Below, one piece after another: positions 28,034 through 36,807 of a stretch of DNA of 64,000 nt (positions within the stretch are counted from its first letter, which is position 1; every line of letters starts with the position of its first letter). The position numbers and the translations under genes are program-made. Source of the stretch: JADKHC01 sp047600805 (lineage in GTDB: Bacteria > Verrucomicrobiota > Verrucomicrobiia > Opitutales > Opitutaceae); the NCBI GenBank assembly GCA_047600805.1, contig JASGKG010000001.1, positions 2,170,001-2,234,000 of the forward strand, in the 5' to 3' direction. Under the pieces are notes generated by a model that was not told the DNA's origin, did no database searches, and worked only from the letters and a program-made list of their open reading frames with translations.

Positions 28034-29368
28034 TCACAGGCCGCCCATCTCCACGAATTGCGAAGCGGGTCGATTCTCACGTTCGTCAGGCCACAGAATC
28101 ATGCCCGCGCCAACCGTGTTGTTCGTGTGTTCGTCGATGATAATGAAGCTGCCCGTGTTGCGGTTACGCCGATAACCGTCGAAAAAGAGCGGCGAGGCCG
28201 TTCGAATTTGCACGCGGCCGATATCGTTCATCGCGATTTCGGGATTACCTTCGAGCTTGTGAAGGGTATTGATGTCGACTTTGTAGCGGACGTTTTTGAG
28301 CACCGCTTTGACCTCCTTGGTCGTGTGCCGAAGGATGTACTTTCCGTTGGGCTGAAGTTTCTTGTCCGAAAACCAGCAAACCATCGCATCCACATCTTGG
28401 CTGATGTGCGGCTGGTTGTTCGGCTTCACAATCATGTCGCCCCGTGAAATATCGATTTCGTCTTCCAACGTGATCACCGCCGACATCGGGGAAAAAACCT
28501 CTTCAACATCGCCGTCTGAGCTGTGGAGCGATTTGATCCTCGAGGTAAAACCAGAAGGAAGAGCTAAAACGTCGTCCCCTACTTTAAACACGCCGCCCGC
28601 AACACGACCGGCAAAACCTCGGAAGTCGTGGTGCTCGGTCGAATTCGGCCGGATCACGGTCTGAACCGGAAAGCGCGCATCGACATGGTTGGCATCGCTG
28701 CCGATGTAAACCGTCTCCAGCGTGTAAAGCAGCGAAGAGCCTTTGTACCACGGCATGCGTTCGGACTTTTCGACGACGTTATCGCCGTGCAGTGCGCTGA
28801 TCGGGATAAACTTCACGTCGTTGATCTCCATGCGCGACGCAAACTCCGTGTACTTTTCCACAATCGCGTCGAAGACCTCTTGCTTGAAATCGACGAGATC
28901 CATCTTGTTCACGCACACGACCAGATGCGGGATGCGCAGCAGCGACGCGATGAACGAGTGGCGGCAGGTTTGCTCGATGACGCCTTTGCGAGCATCGATC
29001 AGAATGATGGCGAGGTTGGCCGTGGAGGCGCCGGTCACCATGTTGCGCGTGTACTGAATATGCCCCGGTGTGTCCGCGATGATGAACTTGCGCTTCGGCG
29101 TGGCAAAATAACGGTAGGCAACGTCAATTGTGATGCCTTGCTCACGCTCCGCACGAAGACCGTCGGTCAGCAAGGAAAGATTGAGATGCTCTTCGCCGCG
29201 CTGCTCAGTCGCTCGTTCGATCGCGTCCAGTTGATCCTCGAAAATCGCCTTCGAGTCGTACAGCAGCCGCCCGATGAGGGTGGATTTGCCGTCGTCTACG
29301 CTGCCCGCCGTCGTGAAACGGAGCAGATCCATTGAGAGATAGTGTGTGTCGGTAGCTGAGGCTGACAT
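28034..29368 (-). CDS. cysN: Sulfate adenylyltransferase GTPase subunit CysN
   Basis: The 444-residue EF-Tu-like GTPase has the P-loop AGSVDDGKST (residues 21-30), the switch motif DTPGHIQYTRNM, and the specificity motif VNKMDL. Domains 2 and 3 follow, with VQTVIRPNSTEHHDFRGFAG and the C-terminal VGAGMILWPDERENR. With CysD it forms ATP sulfurylase, where GTP hydrolysis drives adenylyl sulfate synthesis. It lacks a fused CysC domain, which is encoded separately as cysC. It is the last gene of the cysC-cysD-cysN operon, with 21 bp between cysD and cysN. Confidence 0.95.
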   Translation of the reverse strand: MSASATDTHYLSMDLLRFTTAGSVDDGKSTLIGRLLYDSKAIFEDQLDAIERATEQRGEEHLNLSLLTDGLRAEREQGITIDVAYRYFATPKRKFIIADTPGHIQYTRNMVTGASTANLAIILIDARKGVIEQTCRHSFIASLLRIPHLVVCVNKMDLVDFKQEVFDAIVEKYTEFASRMEINDVKFIPISALHGDNVVEKSERMPWYKGSSLLYTLETVYIGSDANHVDARFPVQTVIRPNSTEHHDFRGFAGRVAGGVFKVGDDVLALPSGFTSRIKSLHSSDGDVEEVFSPMSAVITLEDEIDISRGDMIVKPNNQPHISQDVDAMVCWFSDKKLQPNGKYILRHTTKEVKAVLKNVRYKVDINTLHKLEGNPEIAMNDIGRVQIRTASPLFFDGYRRNRNTGSFIIIDEHTNNTVGAGMILWPDERENRPASQFVEMGGL

Positions 29369-29389
29369 GAAAATAGTTCTATAAATTGT

Positions 29390-30295
29390 TTAGAAATAAC
29401 CGGCTTTTTTTCGATCTTCCATCGCTGTCTCCGAGCGCTTGTCGTCTGCGCGGGTGCCGCGCTCCGTCTGACGCGCGGTGGCGACTTCCTGGATGATATC
29501 GCCCAGTGTGGACGCCGTAGACTCAACGGCGCCGGTGCAGGTCGCATCGCCGACCGTGCGAAAACGAATGATACGCTTCTCCACTTTTTCCCCGGGCAAC
29601 ACTGTGATGAACGGAGTGTTGGCCAGCAGCGTGCCGTTACGGTTCACCACCTCGCGCTCGTGCGAGAAGTAGAGCGACGGCAGCGGGATATTTTCACGCG
29701 CGATGTACTGCCACACGTCCATTTCGGTCCAATTAGAGAGCGGAAAGACGCGGAAATGCTCGCCGTGGTTTTTTCGGCCATTGAACAAATTCCATAGCTC
29801 TGGCCGTTGGTTCTTAGGATCCCATTGGCCGAACTCATCGCGATGAGAAAAGAAACGCTCTTTCGCGCGCGCCTTTTCCTCATCGCGACGCGCACCACCC
29901 AGGCACGCGTCGAATTTAAGCTCCTCGATCGAATCGAGCAGCGTCACGGTTTGCAGACCGTTGCGCGACGGATTCGGGCCCTTTTCCTCGACGCAGCGTC
30001 CGGCCTTGATCGAATCTTCAACGTACCGAACGATCAGCCGTGCACCTAGATCCTTCGCCAGCTTGTCGCGAAATTCGATTGCTTCCGGAAAATTGTGACC
30101 CGTGTCGATGTGCACGAGCGGAAAAGGAATTTTCGACGGCGCGAACGCTTTTTGCGCGAGCCGAACCATCACAATGGAGTCTTTTCCGCCGGAAAATAGA
30201 AGAGCCGGCCGTTCAAATTGAGCGGCGACTTCCCGCATGACGAAAATCGCCTCGTGCTCCAATTGCGCGAGATGAGTGAGATTATATGAACTCAT
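29390..30295 (-). CDS. cysD: Sulfate adenylyltransferase subunit CysD
   Basis: The 301-residue PP-loop ATPase has the pyrophosphate-binding motif FSGGKDS (residues 34-40) and the CysD motifs VHIDTGHNFPEAIEFRD, DACLGGARRDEEKARAKERF, and FPLSNWTEMDVWQYI. It transfers the AMP of ATP to sulfate in the CysDN complex. Its start codon overlaps the cysC stop codon by four bases (ATGA type, 30292-30295), which supports translational coupling. The C-terminal Arg-rich segment with AMEDRKKAGYF is normal for the family. Confidence 0.96.
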   Translation of the reverse strand: MSSYNLTHLAQLEHEAIFVMREVAAQFERPALLFSGGKDSIVMVRLAQKAFAPSKIPFPLVHIDTGHNFPEAIEFRDKLAKDLGARLIVRYVEDSIKAGRCVEEKGPNPSRNGLQTVTLLDSIEELKFDACLGGARRDEEKARAKERFFSHRDEFGQWDPKNQRPELWNLFNGRKNHGEHFRVFPLSNWTEMDVWQYIARENIPLPSLYFSHEREVVNRNGTLLANTPFITVLPGEKVEKRIIRFRTVGDATCTGAVESTASTLGDIIQEVATARQTERGTRADDKRSETAMEDRKKAGYF

Positions 30296-30900
30296 GTAAG
30301 TTTGATGCTGGGCAAAATGTGTGCGTAGAGCCGCGTCAGCGACGCCTCCGCTGCTTCGTTTTCGGTATCGATCACCAACGCCGCCTCGCCTTCCACCGGT
30401 TCTTCAAAACCGGAGTCGCGGCCGGTGAATTGCTTCACGCCGCCAGCGTTGGCCTTCGCGTAGAGACCCTTGGGATCTCTTTTTGCGCACGTCTCGAACG
30501 ATGCTTTGACGTAAACCTCAACAAAATCCGCCGCGCCGACAATTTCACGGGCACTCGCGCGGAGCGATCGAAGCGGCGTGATAAACGAGCAAATCGGGAT
30601 GATGCCAGCGTGCACAAAAAGTTTCGCAACCTCCGCAACCCGTCGGATGTTTTCCGCACGCTCCGCGTCGCTAAAACCTAAACCACGGTTCAGACCCACG
30701 CGCACGTTGTCGCCGTCCAAGAGGTGCGTTGAAAAACCCTCAGCGAAAAGCCGCTGCTCCAGCCCGATTGCCAAAGTGCTCTTCCCCGACCCCGAGAGCC
30801 CATAAAGCCAGATCACTTTGGCTTTTTGTTTCAGTTTGCGCTCCTTTTCCTCGCGGCCGAGAACTCGGTCAAAGATCGGGTGAAGGTCGTTTGCGCTCAT
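30292..30900 (-). CDS. cysC: Adenylylsulfate kinase CysC
   Basis: The 202-residue kinase has the Walker A motif GLSGSGKST (residues 34-42), the substrate motifs LDGDNVRVGLNRGLGFSDA and RAENIRRVAEVAKL, and the C-terminal FTGRDSGFEEP. It phosphorylates adenylyl sulfate to PAPS. It is the first gene of the operon, ahead of cysD and cysN. No cysH or sulfite reductase gene is in the window. The PAPS could therefore serve cysteine synthesis or the sulfation of surface polymers. Confidence 0.95.
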   Translation of the reverse strand: MSANDLHPIFDRVLGREEKERKLKQKAKVIWLYGLSGSGKSTLAIGLEQRLFAEGFSTHLLDGDNVRVGLNRGLGFSDAERAENIRRVAEVAKLFVHAGIIPICSFITPLRSLRASAREIVGAADFVEVYVKASFETCAKRDPKGLYAKANAGGVKQFTGRDSGFEEPVEGEAALVIDTENEAAEASLTRLYAHILPSIKLT

Positions 30901-31001
30901 TATCTTTAGTTTGTTTACCTAAACATATAAGATTACAGGTAACATCAAGCTACTTTTCGCGATGCGCCCGTTAATTATTTCTAACTAACTAATTATGTAA
31001 C

Positions 31002-31277
31002 TTACCGTATCGTGAAGCCGACAAACTGCGGAGCACGTTTGGCCGACTGACGTTCGGTTTTGCGGATGTACCCATGCATCCGCTCCTCCAAAGCCGTGAC
31101 AAATGCTTTCACCGTCGTTGGCTCGCCCTCTGCTTCGAGCTGAACTCGACCGTCGGTTAAGTTCTTCACCCAACCTGAAACGTCGAATTCCTTCGCAACC
31201 TGCAACGCCGTGTAGCGGAACCCCACACCTTGAACTCTCCCGGAAAAGAAAACCGTCTCGTGGTGAATGTCGGGCAT
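31002..31277 (-). CDS. acyP: Acylphosphatase
   Basis: The 91-residue product shows the whole acylphosphatase signature: FSGRVQGVGFRYTALQVA (the phosphate-binding loop with its catalytic Arg) and SGWVKNLTDGRVQLEAEG with the catalytic Asn. It hydrolyses acyl phosphates such as carbamoyl phosphate and 1,3-bisphosphoglycerate, and it is normally a small cytoplasmic enzyme. Length is exactly the family norm. It stands alone, 101 bp upstream of cysC on the same strand and divergent from the gene at 31414. Confidence 0.93.
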   Translation of the reverse strand: MPDIHHETVFFSGRVQGVGFRYTALQVAKEFDVSGWVKNLTDGRVQLEAEGEPTTVKAFVTALEERMHGYIRKTERQSAKRAPQFVGFTIR

Positions 31278-31413
31278 GGTGGAAAACGAAAACTACGGAG
31301 AGACCCTGTTTTTTCAATGAGCAAAACGCCGGATCTACCTAGGAACTTCTGGATTTTGCGTTGCATTCCAAACAAACCGGAGCAGCTTGTTGCCACGGTC
31401 CCGCCGACCCTCG

Positions 31414-32109
31414 ATGAGCAATTTTGATCCAGACACTCCGTTTGAAAATGATTGGGAAGAGCGAGGCGATCTCGCTTGGAACGAATTTGACTGGGAACAA
31501 TATCTACGCGAACAGGACGACGTCCTTCATCGTTATCTTGCTTTCTACGAACAGCTTCGGGATCATCCAGAACGCATCGATGAAGTCGCCCATTTCATGC
31601 GTTGGGACGAAGGAGTCTGGAGCACAGATGGATCACAGTCTGAGAGCGCGGAAGACAACCCTGCTGAGCCCGAAGAAAACGACGCAAACTTTCGCGCCGA
31701 ACCATACACTTTACACAAAAGCCCGGTATTCGTCGCCACAAAGGCGATCTATTTGAGCATCAAGCGGCCTTGGGAACGAATCGCGGTGGATCCGGCCAAA
31801 GTGCCTCAACCACTCGCCATCACTTTCCAGACTTCCCTCAGCCGGGGCGAAGAGCACGCCACACTGGCGATTCAAGCGCTGGATTTTGGCGACTATGCGA
31901 TGGCCATCAGCCTTTTCAAACGAGCGCTGAGCGAGCTGAACCAGACCCTTTCGCTTTTGGAAAAGAGCACCTCTTCTCGCGCGCTGATGAATTTCCGCGA
32001 GGATACTTTGCCGCGGCTTTTCGATCTCCGGGAGATCTGGCTGCGAGTGATGAATGAGTGCCGTCAGGAACTACAGCGTCCGGCGGACAGCGAAGACGCG
32101 GAAGAGTAA
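31414..32109 (+). CDS. Acidic protein of unknown function
   Basis: The 231-residue cytoplasmic protein is rich in Glu, Asp and Trp at its N-terminus (DTPFENDWEERGDLAWNEFD, then WEQYLREQDDVLHRYLAFYE). The middle part, QTSLSRGEEHATLAIQALDF then GDYAMAISLFKRALSELNQT, looks like one helical repeat of TPR type. The tail is acidic (PADSEDAEE). I do not recognise the family. I chose the ATG at 31414 instead of an upstream codon at 31387 because the extra residues are basic and out of character. It is divergent from acyP. Confidence 0.7.
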   Translation: MSNFDPDTPFENDWEERGDLAWNEFDWEQYLREQDDVLHRYLAFYEQLRDHPERIDEVAHFMRWDEGVWSTDGSQSESAEDNPAEPEENDANFRAEPYTLHKSPVFVATKAIYLSIKRPWERIAVDPAKVPQPLAITFQTSLSRGEEHATLAIQALDFGDYAMAISLFKRALSELNQTLSLLEKSTSSRALMNFREDTLPRLFDLREIWLRVMNECRQELQRPADSEDAEE

Positions 32110-32139
32110 GGAAGCATCCGATTTTTCCCAACGAGCTGC

Positions 32140-32520
32140 CTAGGCGCGGTCGCCGGAACGTGATTCTGCTTTTGGAAGGCCGTTAGTTTCGAAATACTTC
32201 AGCCACATTTCCCGCGCCTTCTCTGCCGACACAATCACGAGGCTGTGAGGTTCTACCACGTGCCAGAACCCTTCTTCGCCCAAGTCGCAGTAGCTGAAAA
32301 CGCTCACCTTGTCTTTGCTGAGGGAACCAGCTCCCAGGTGCCTGCAAGCCGTTTTAACCAAGTCCGGCATCGGAGTCGTCACATCGATGGGCACTGGAGA
32401 ACCGCCTCCAAAAACCGCCCTCACGCCTGGCCGTCCGCCCGGGGGAGAATCGAGCGTCTGGCTTTGGCAAAAGGTTGCGGTCGTGATCAGGAGCGCAGCA
32501 CAGGCAAAATGGGGACGCAT
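32140..32520 (-). CDS. Small secreted protein of unknown function
   Basis: The 126-residue product has a signal peptide (FACAALLITTATFCQS). The mature part begins with a Gly/Pro-rich region (DSPPGGRPGVRAVFGGGSPV) and continues as a small domain with MPDLVKTACRHLGAGSLSKD, SVFSYCDLGEEGFWHVVEPH and SAEKAREMWLKYFETNGLP. Two cysteines in the mature part might pair. I cannot assign a family. It stands between the acidic protein gene and tRNA-Ser, with no clear operon partner. Confidence 0.65.
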   Translation of the reverse strand: MRPHFACAALLITTATFCQSQTLDSPPGGRPGVRAVFGGGSPVPIDVTTPMPDLVKTACRHLGAGSLSKDKVSVFSYCDLGEEGFWHVVEPHSLVIVSAEKAREMWLKYFETNGLPKAESRSGDRA

Positions 32521-32612
32521 ACAAAAACGTATTCGATCAGAATCAGCTCACTCACGCGCCAACGACCGATCTCTTAATGTTTGCTCCCGGAAATCCCTTC
32601 CTGAGCAAAAGC

Positions 32613-32704
32613 TGGCGGAGAGAGGGGGATTCGAACCCCCGGTAGGTTTTTACACCTACAACGCTTTAGCAAAGCGCCGCTTTCGACCACTCAGCCATCT
32701 CTCC
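32613..32704 (-). tRNA. tRNA-Ser(GCU)
   Basis: Read on the minus strand, the 92-base transcript starts GGAGAGATGG and ends CTCTCTCC-G-CCA. The seven acceptor pairs (GGAGAGA/TCTCTCC) close, and the CCA end is encoded. The D-arm is GCTGAGTGGTCGAAAGC. The anticodon arm GCGCT-TTGCTAA-AGCGT puts GCT at 34-36, reading AGC and AGU. The long variable arm (TTGTAGGTGTAAAAACCTACC) is the class II feature of tRNA-Ser, and the T-arm is GGGGG-TTCGAAT-CCCCC. Confidence 0.95.
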
Positions 32705-32795
32705 GAAGCGTGGGTTGAAGGCATACTTCGGCCCCAGCCCAGCGCAAGGACTTTTCTTTGCGATTTTCAGATATGCTCCCGACCTAAACCGATGT

Positions 32796-33257
32796 TCACG
32801 CTTTCACCTCGACGACAACTTGGATTTCGACAGCGGACTCTTTCGGCAATCCCGCCACGGCTACGGCGGCGCGGGCATGCTTGCCTGCTTCGCCAAAGAC
32901 GGCCACGAAGAGGTCGCTGGCGCCGTTAATGACCGCCGGACTGTCGGCAAAACCAGCGATCGCGTTGACGTATCCGCCGACAAATACAATGCGGGAAACG
33001 CGATCCAAAGAACCTAACGCGGCCTTGATGTTCGCGAGGGTGTTCAAGGCGCAAACCTTCGCGGATTCATAACCGGCCGCCACGGTCTGCTCCTTGCCGA
33101 CTTGGCCGGCATGGGTGATGCGTCCATCGAGCGCGCTAATTGTACCTGCGCAGTACAGGAGGTTACCCGTGAGAACGGTTGGCAAATAATTACCCGCGGC
33201 CGCAGGCGGTAAAGGCAGCTTAAGTCCCAACTCAATGAGTTTTTCTTCCGGAGTCAT
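32796..33257 (-). CDS. RidA-family protein (YjgF/YER057c/UK114)
   Basis: The 153-residue protein carries the RidA fold signature: EEKLIELGLKLPLPPAAAGN, VLTGNLLYCAGTISALDGRI, AGYESAKVCALNTLANIKAA, VSRIVFVGGYVNAIAGF and HARAAVAVAGLPKESAVEIQ. Members deaminate reactive enamine or imine intermediates or bind small metabolites. The longer loop after the first strand puts it in the broader YjgF-like branch rather than the archetypal RidA branch, so its exact chemistry is uncertain. I use the ATG at 33257. The frame extends to a GTG at 33296. Confidence 0.9.
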   Translation of the reverse strand: MTPEEKLIELGLKLPLPPAAAGNYLPTVLTGNLLYCAGTISALDGRITHAGQVGKEQTVAAGYESAKVCALNTLANIKAALGSLDRVSRIVFVGGYVNAIAGFADSPAVINGASDLFVAVFGEAGKHARAAVAVAGLPKESAVEIQVVVEVKA

Positions 33258-33372
33258 AATCAATGTGTCCCAAGGATCTGGTTTTGTAGGTTGCACTTCA
33301 AACTAATCCTGGTTTCCAAAACGCAACAGCAGGATTGCAGTTTTGCACACGACCCTCAGCATAACCAGCGAC

Positions 33373-34659
33373 ATGCCCAAATCCTCTGCTGCAGTCACTT
33401 TGCCCGAATGGCAGGTCTTCAGTGCAAAAGATCCGGCCGGGGCCGCACGCGAGCTTTCCCGCCGGATTCAGACTCAGCTTTCGGAGGAACAACAACGCGC
33501 CGTATTTTCTTGGATACAAACCGAACGCGAGTTGACCACGACGTTCGAACGCTTTGCGGGCACCCTCGCCCCTTTCGCCGGCGTACCCTACGCGCTCAAA
33601 GATCTTTTCCAAGTGTCCGGGCTCAACCTTCGCGCGGGCTCGCGATTTCCGCCAGGGCTGTTGCCGAAAAAGGACCGAGATGGAAAATTTCCTCACGTGC
33701 TTCGTGGCCTCGGCGCCGTGCTGGCCGCAAAAACGCATTTGTACGAATTCGCCTACGGCCTCACAGGCGAGAACGCGATTTACGGCGACTGCGAGCATCC
33801 GCATTTCCCGGACCGAACCACTGGCGGATCGAGCAGCGGTTCCGCGGCCGTGGTCGCAGCAGGAATTTTTCCTTTCGCCACGGGTACGGATACCGGCGGC
33901 TCGATACGAGTGCCCGCTGCATTCTGCGGCATTTACGGGATGCGCACCTCCACCCACCACGTTTGGATCGAGGATGCGTTTCCGCTCGCACCCAGCTTTG
34001 ACACTGCCGGGTGGTTCACGGGTAACGCCGACGACATGGTGACCACTCACAAGTTTCTTCTCGGCTCAACCAAATCGGACAGGGAGCCCAAAGGGTGTTT
34101 CTTAAGTTTCGAGATGCTCGGCCAGACCGCCGACCCTGAGGTGGCTGCCGCGACAACGACCGCCGCCGCCACTTATGCGGCTCCCGCGGATGCGACGCTC
34201 GTGGCTGCTTGGAAAAACGTGTTTGCGCGAAGCTCCCAAACCTACGCCGTGCTCCAAAGCGTAGAAGCCGCAGCCGTTCACGAACCCTGGCTGGACGGCC
34301 ACAAACAACTGTACAGCCCAACCGTCTGGGAACGCATTGACCGTGGACGCCGCTGGCTCACCGCCGAAATCGGCGCAGCGAAAGCCAATCACAGCGCCAT
34401 CCAAAAGTGGTGGGCCGAGTTTTTCGCGAAGTACGACTTTCTCATCTTGCCGGCGACGCCGTTTCCTGCGCTCACAAAAGCCGAGTGTACCCAAACCAAT
34501 CGCGATCGCCTACTCGCACTCACGACTCCCGCAAGTCTTGGAGGCCTTCCTGTGCTGACGATTCCCGTCGCCCTCCGTTCCGGACTGACGAGTGGGCTGC
34601 AAATCGTCGTCAACTCGAATCAAAGCCCAGCGATACCCTGGGTGCTCAAAAAGCGTTAG
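33373..34659 (+). CDS. Amidase signature family hydrolase
   Basis: The 428-residue cytoplasmic protein has the Ser-cis-Ser-Lys triad of the amidase signature family. Lys76 lies in PYALKDLF, the cis-Ser153 in TTGGSSSGSAAVVAAG, and the nucleophile Ser177 in GTDTGGSIRVPAAFCGIYG. The spacing between the three residues matches fatty acid amide hydrolase. It cleaves a small amide or acts like GatA, but no gatB or gatC is adjacent, so a role in tRNA amidation is unlikely. The C-terminal half (FLILPATPFPALTKAE) is normal for the family. I use the ATG at 33373; a start at 33343 would add ten residues. It diverges from the RidA gene. Confidence 0.9.
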   Translation: MPKSSAAVTLPEWQVFSAKDPAGAARELSRRIQTQLSEEQQRAVFSWIQTERELTTTFERFAGTLAPFAGVPYALKDLFQVSGLNLRAGSRFPPGLLPKKDRDGKFPHVLRGLGAVLAAKTHLYEFAYGLTGENAIYGDCEHPHFPDRTTGGSSSGSAAVVAAGIFPFATGTDTGGSIRVPAAFCGIYGMRTSTHHVWIEDAFPLAPSFDTAGWFTGNADDMVTTHKFLLGSTKSDREPKGCFLSFEMLGQTADPEVAAATTTAAATYAAPADATLVAAWKNVFARSSQTYAVLQSVEAAAVHEPWLDGHKQLYSPTVWERIDRGRRWLTAEIGAAKANHSAIQKWWAEFFAKYDFLILPATPFPALTKAECTQTNRDRLLALTTPASLGGLPVLTIPVALRSGLTSGLQIVVNSNQSPAIPWVLKKR

Positions 34660-34778
34660 CCTTCTCCCGGGTTACGACACGAATTCACACGTTCGCCGTT
34701 GTTCGGGAGAAAAATTCTGCCCAAACAAGAGGCCACCCCAACCCAGGCCGACGCTGCCGGCCAGCAAGATTCGAAACG

Positions 34779-36476
34779 TTATTTCTCGGTACTCTTTGCC
34801 TTCGGTTTAGCGGCAGGCGCAGGGGCGCTTTTCGAAGAAGCAGCCTCCGGTCCCTTGGGGGCAACAGCCTGAGGACCCGGATCCGCTTTTTCCCACGCAG
34901 CCACGACATCGGAAGAACCCAACGCTCGAATTCCGTTGTCAGTGAGAATCTCTTCGGTACTGGCGAGCAATTCGGCTCTCGGAAAAACCGGCGCCTCGCC
35001 ACCACGCCCTGCAAATTCGAAAACCAGGAACTCATCTTTAGAGGACCGGATCAGCTCGACCAAATGCAGGAGGTTCTTCACCGGAATTCCATTGACCGAC
35101 TCCACGACCCGTAGTGTTTGGTTCGAGTAACCCTTCGAAAGTTTGTGCGGGAAGAAAGGCGCAGGGATAATCACCAGTTGCTCTCCTGGAAATGCCGGCT
35201 TGTCACTGCGGCGGGTGATCAACGGGCTACCCAAAACACTAAAGACCGCCAAAGCCTGATTATTCGACGCAACGATGCCCGTAAGCTCTTCAGATGCAAC
35301 CGAGAACACGATTGGACCGCACACAAAATAGGATGGATAGGCGCCGCGGAGATGGGAAATCACCCGGGGATTCTCCGGCGACACCGGAAGATCGATATTC
35401 AGCTCCTTGCCGCCACGAATGATCGTGAGTGGCAATTTGCCGCCCTGCGCCAGCTTCTGAACCATGTACGCCATCCGCAAGCGCGGTCCGCCTTCAACCT
35501 TAACCATTCCTTGATCGTCCACCTTCACCGAGCCGATCTTTGAAACGATATCCCATTTCTTCAGTGGGTACGAAGAGTCGCTTGAGAATGGTTCGTGAAC
35601 GACCATGCCTGAGATCGATTTGTCAACCTTAAGGAAAGACCTAAGCGCGGGGTTCTCCAACGTCTGAAACTCGTCGAACACCCCAGGCTTCCCGTCGTAC
35701 CGACCGTCGGCAATGTCCTTCAAAAACAGATCAATTTCCTCACTCGGGATTATATAACCGATGTTCTGGGCGTTCGAGAGATGGCTGAACGCGAGACCGA
35801 TGACTTTGTCACCTACGAGGGCAGGACCGCCACTGTTGCCCGGGTTGATCGCCGCATCGATCTGTACCCGCAATCCGGATACAGGAAAATTGTAACCTGC
35901 AAATTCGATCCGCGAGACAATCCCCTTGGTAATTGATAGGCTGGTGCCTCCCGTCGGAAAACCATACACGAGAACGTTGTCTTTTACTTGCGGCAATGAA
36001 CTCACGCGCGGCAAAGGTGGATGCGTGTCGAAGAACGACTCGTCTTCTAGCTTGAGCACCGCGAGATCGATCCCGGGCGCGACCATTTCTCTTTCAACGG
36101 TCGCGGAAAGTTTGTCGCCCGACTGGCTCGCCTGAATCTGCACTTGGCTGGCGTAGAGCACCACGTGCGCGTTCGTTAAGATTCTTTTCCCTTCGATGAC
36201 GACTCCGCTGCCGGTGACTTCTTGGGGCGCCTGTTTCGTCCAAGGCTTCATCAGTTCAGGACGTCGCACTTGAGCAAAAATTTTTACCACTGAATTTTCC
36301 ACCATCGTTTTCTGCGCGTCCGCCGCTGGGATGGCCGTGCCGGTGGCGGACGGCGGCTCCTCCGCCGGAGGTTGCTGGGGCGCCGGCGCCTCCTGAGCGC
36401 TACAAGAGAGGGCGCTGATAGTGAACAAAGCAGTCAAGGACGCGAATAACGCAGCTAGATGGGGCTTGGTTAGCAT
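34779..36476 (-). CDS. Exported trypsin-like serine protease with PDZ domains (DegP/HtrA-like)
   Basis: The 565-residue product has a signal sequence (LFASLTALFTISALSCSA; the Cys might be lipidated) and a Pro/Glu/Ala-rich linker (29-50). A chymotrypsin-like protease domain follows with a complete triad: His104 in LTNAHVVL, Asp137 in GIDLAVLKL and Ser215 in NPGNSGGPA. C-terminal PDZ-like domains follow (about 285-390 and 455-510, with RVVESVNGIPVKNLLHLVEL). The order trypsin-PDZ is that of Deg proteases, which act in the periplasm on misfolded or regulatory targets. A disordered Pro/Lys/Ala tail ends it. The long N-terminal linker and the relatively divergent second PDZ are unusual for DegP and resemble plant-type Deg9. 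Confidence 0.88.
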   Translation of the reverse strand: MLTKPHLAALFASLTALFTISALSCSAQEAPAPQQPPAEEPPSATGTAIPAADAQKTMVENSVVKIFAQVRRPELMKPWTKQAPQEVTGSGVVIEGKRILTNAHVVLYASQVQIQASQSGDKLSATVEREMVAPGIDLAVLKLEDESFFDTHPPLPRVSSLPQVKDNVLVYGFPTGGTSLSITKGIVSRIEFAGYNFPVSGLRVQIDAAINPGNSGGPALVGDKVIGLAFSHLSNAQNIGYIIPSEEIDLFLKDIADGRYDGKPGVFDEFQTLENPALRSFLKVDKSISGMVVHEPFSSDSSYPLKKWDIVSKIGSVKVDDQGMVKVEGGPRLRMAYMVQKLAQGGKLPLTIIRGGKELNIDLPVSPENPRVISHLRGAYPSYFVCGPIVFSVASEELTGIVASNNQALAVFSVLGSPLITRRSDKPAFPGEQLVIIPAPFFPHKLSKGYSNQTLRVVESVNGIPVKNLLHLVELIRSSKDEFLVFEFAGRGGEAPVFPRAELLASTEEILTDNGIRALGSSDVVAAWEKADPGPQAVAPKGPEAASSKSAPAPAAKPKAKSTEK

Positions 36477-36807
36477 GGATACCTCCGAGGTTTCTCCATC
36501 AACACAGAAGCCCTTCCAAATACGAGCCTTTTATGAGTGCGGCCGCCGCTCGCTGGAACGGTATCACCCCTAAACACTCCCATTTTCTCCCACTATTTGC
36601 GCAGCATTGTGCACTCGGGAAACCACGAAAAATCGTAAACAGCAACGCGGGCGTAAGATAATTTGCAAGTCAGGGACAGTTTACTCTAACGTAAGAGTAC
36701 TCTGCTGTTTGTTTCATCGCCAAAGCTGATCAGCTTTCATTTCGCTCCCACCGCACCTCCGTCACAGAGCTAAAAACATTGGCAGGAAAAAGCCCCCTTC
36801 CCCACTG
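36477..36807. other. 331-bp divergent promoter region with an operator-like palindrome
   Basis: No gene is visible. The stretch carries divergent promoters for the HtrA-like gene (leftward) and the LacI-type regulators (rightward). Its notable element is the palindrome at 36683-36698. Confidence 0.5.
36683..36698. promoter_or_regulatory. LacI-type operator candidate O1, before the first lacI-family gene
   Basis: The 16-mer ACTCTAACGTAAGAGT is an imperfect palindrome centred on CG, with seven of eight base pairs matching. It lies 110 bp before the first LacI-family gene. Operators of LacI-type regulators are typically palindromes of this size with a central CG. Three near-identical copies lie before the GH1 gene and the TonB receptor gene. 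Confidence 0.7.
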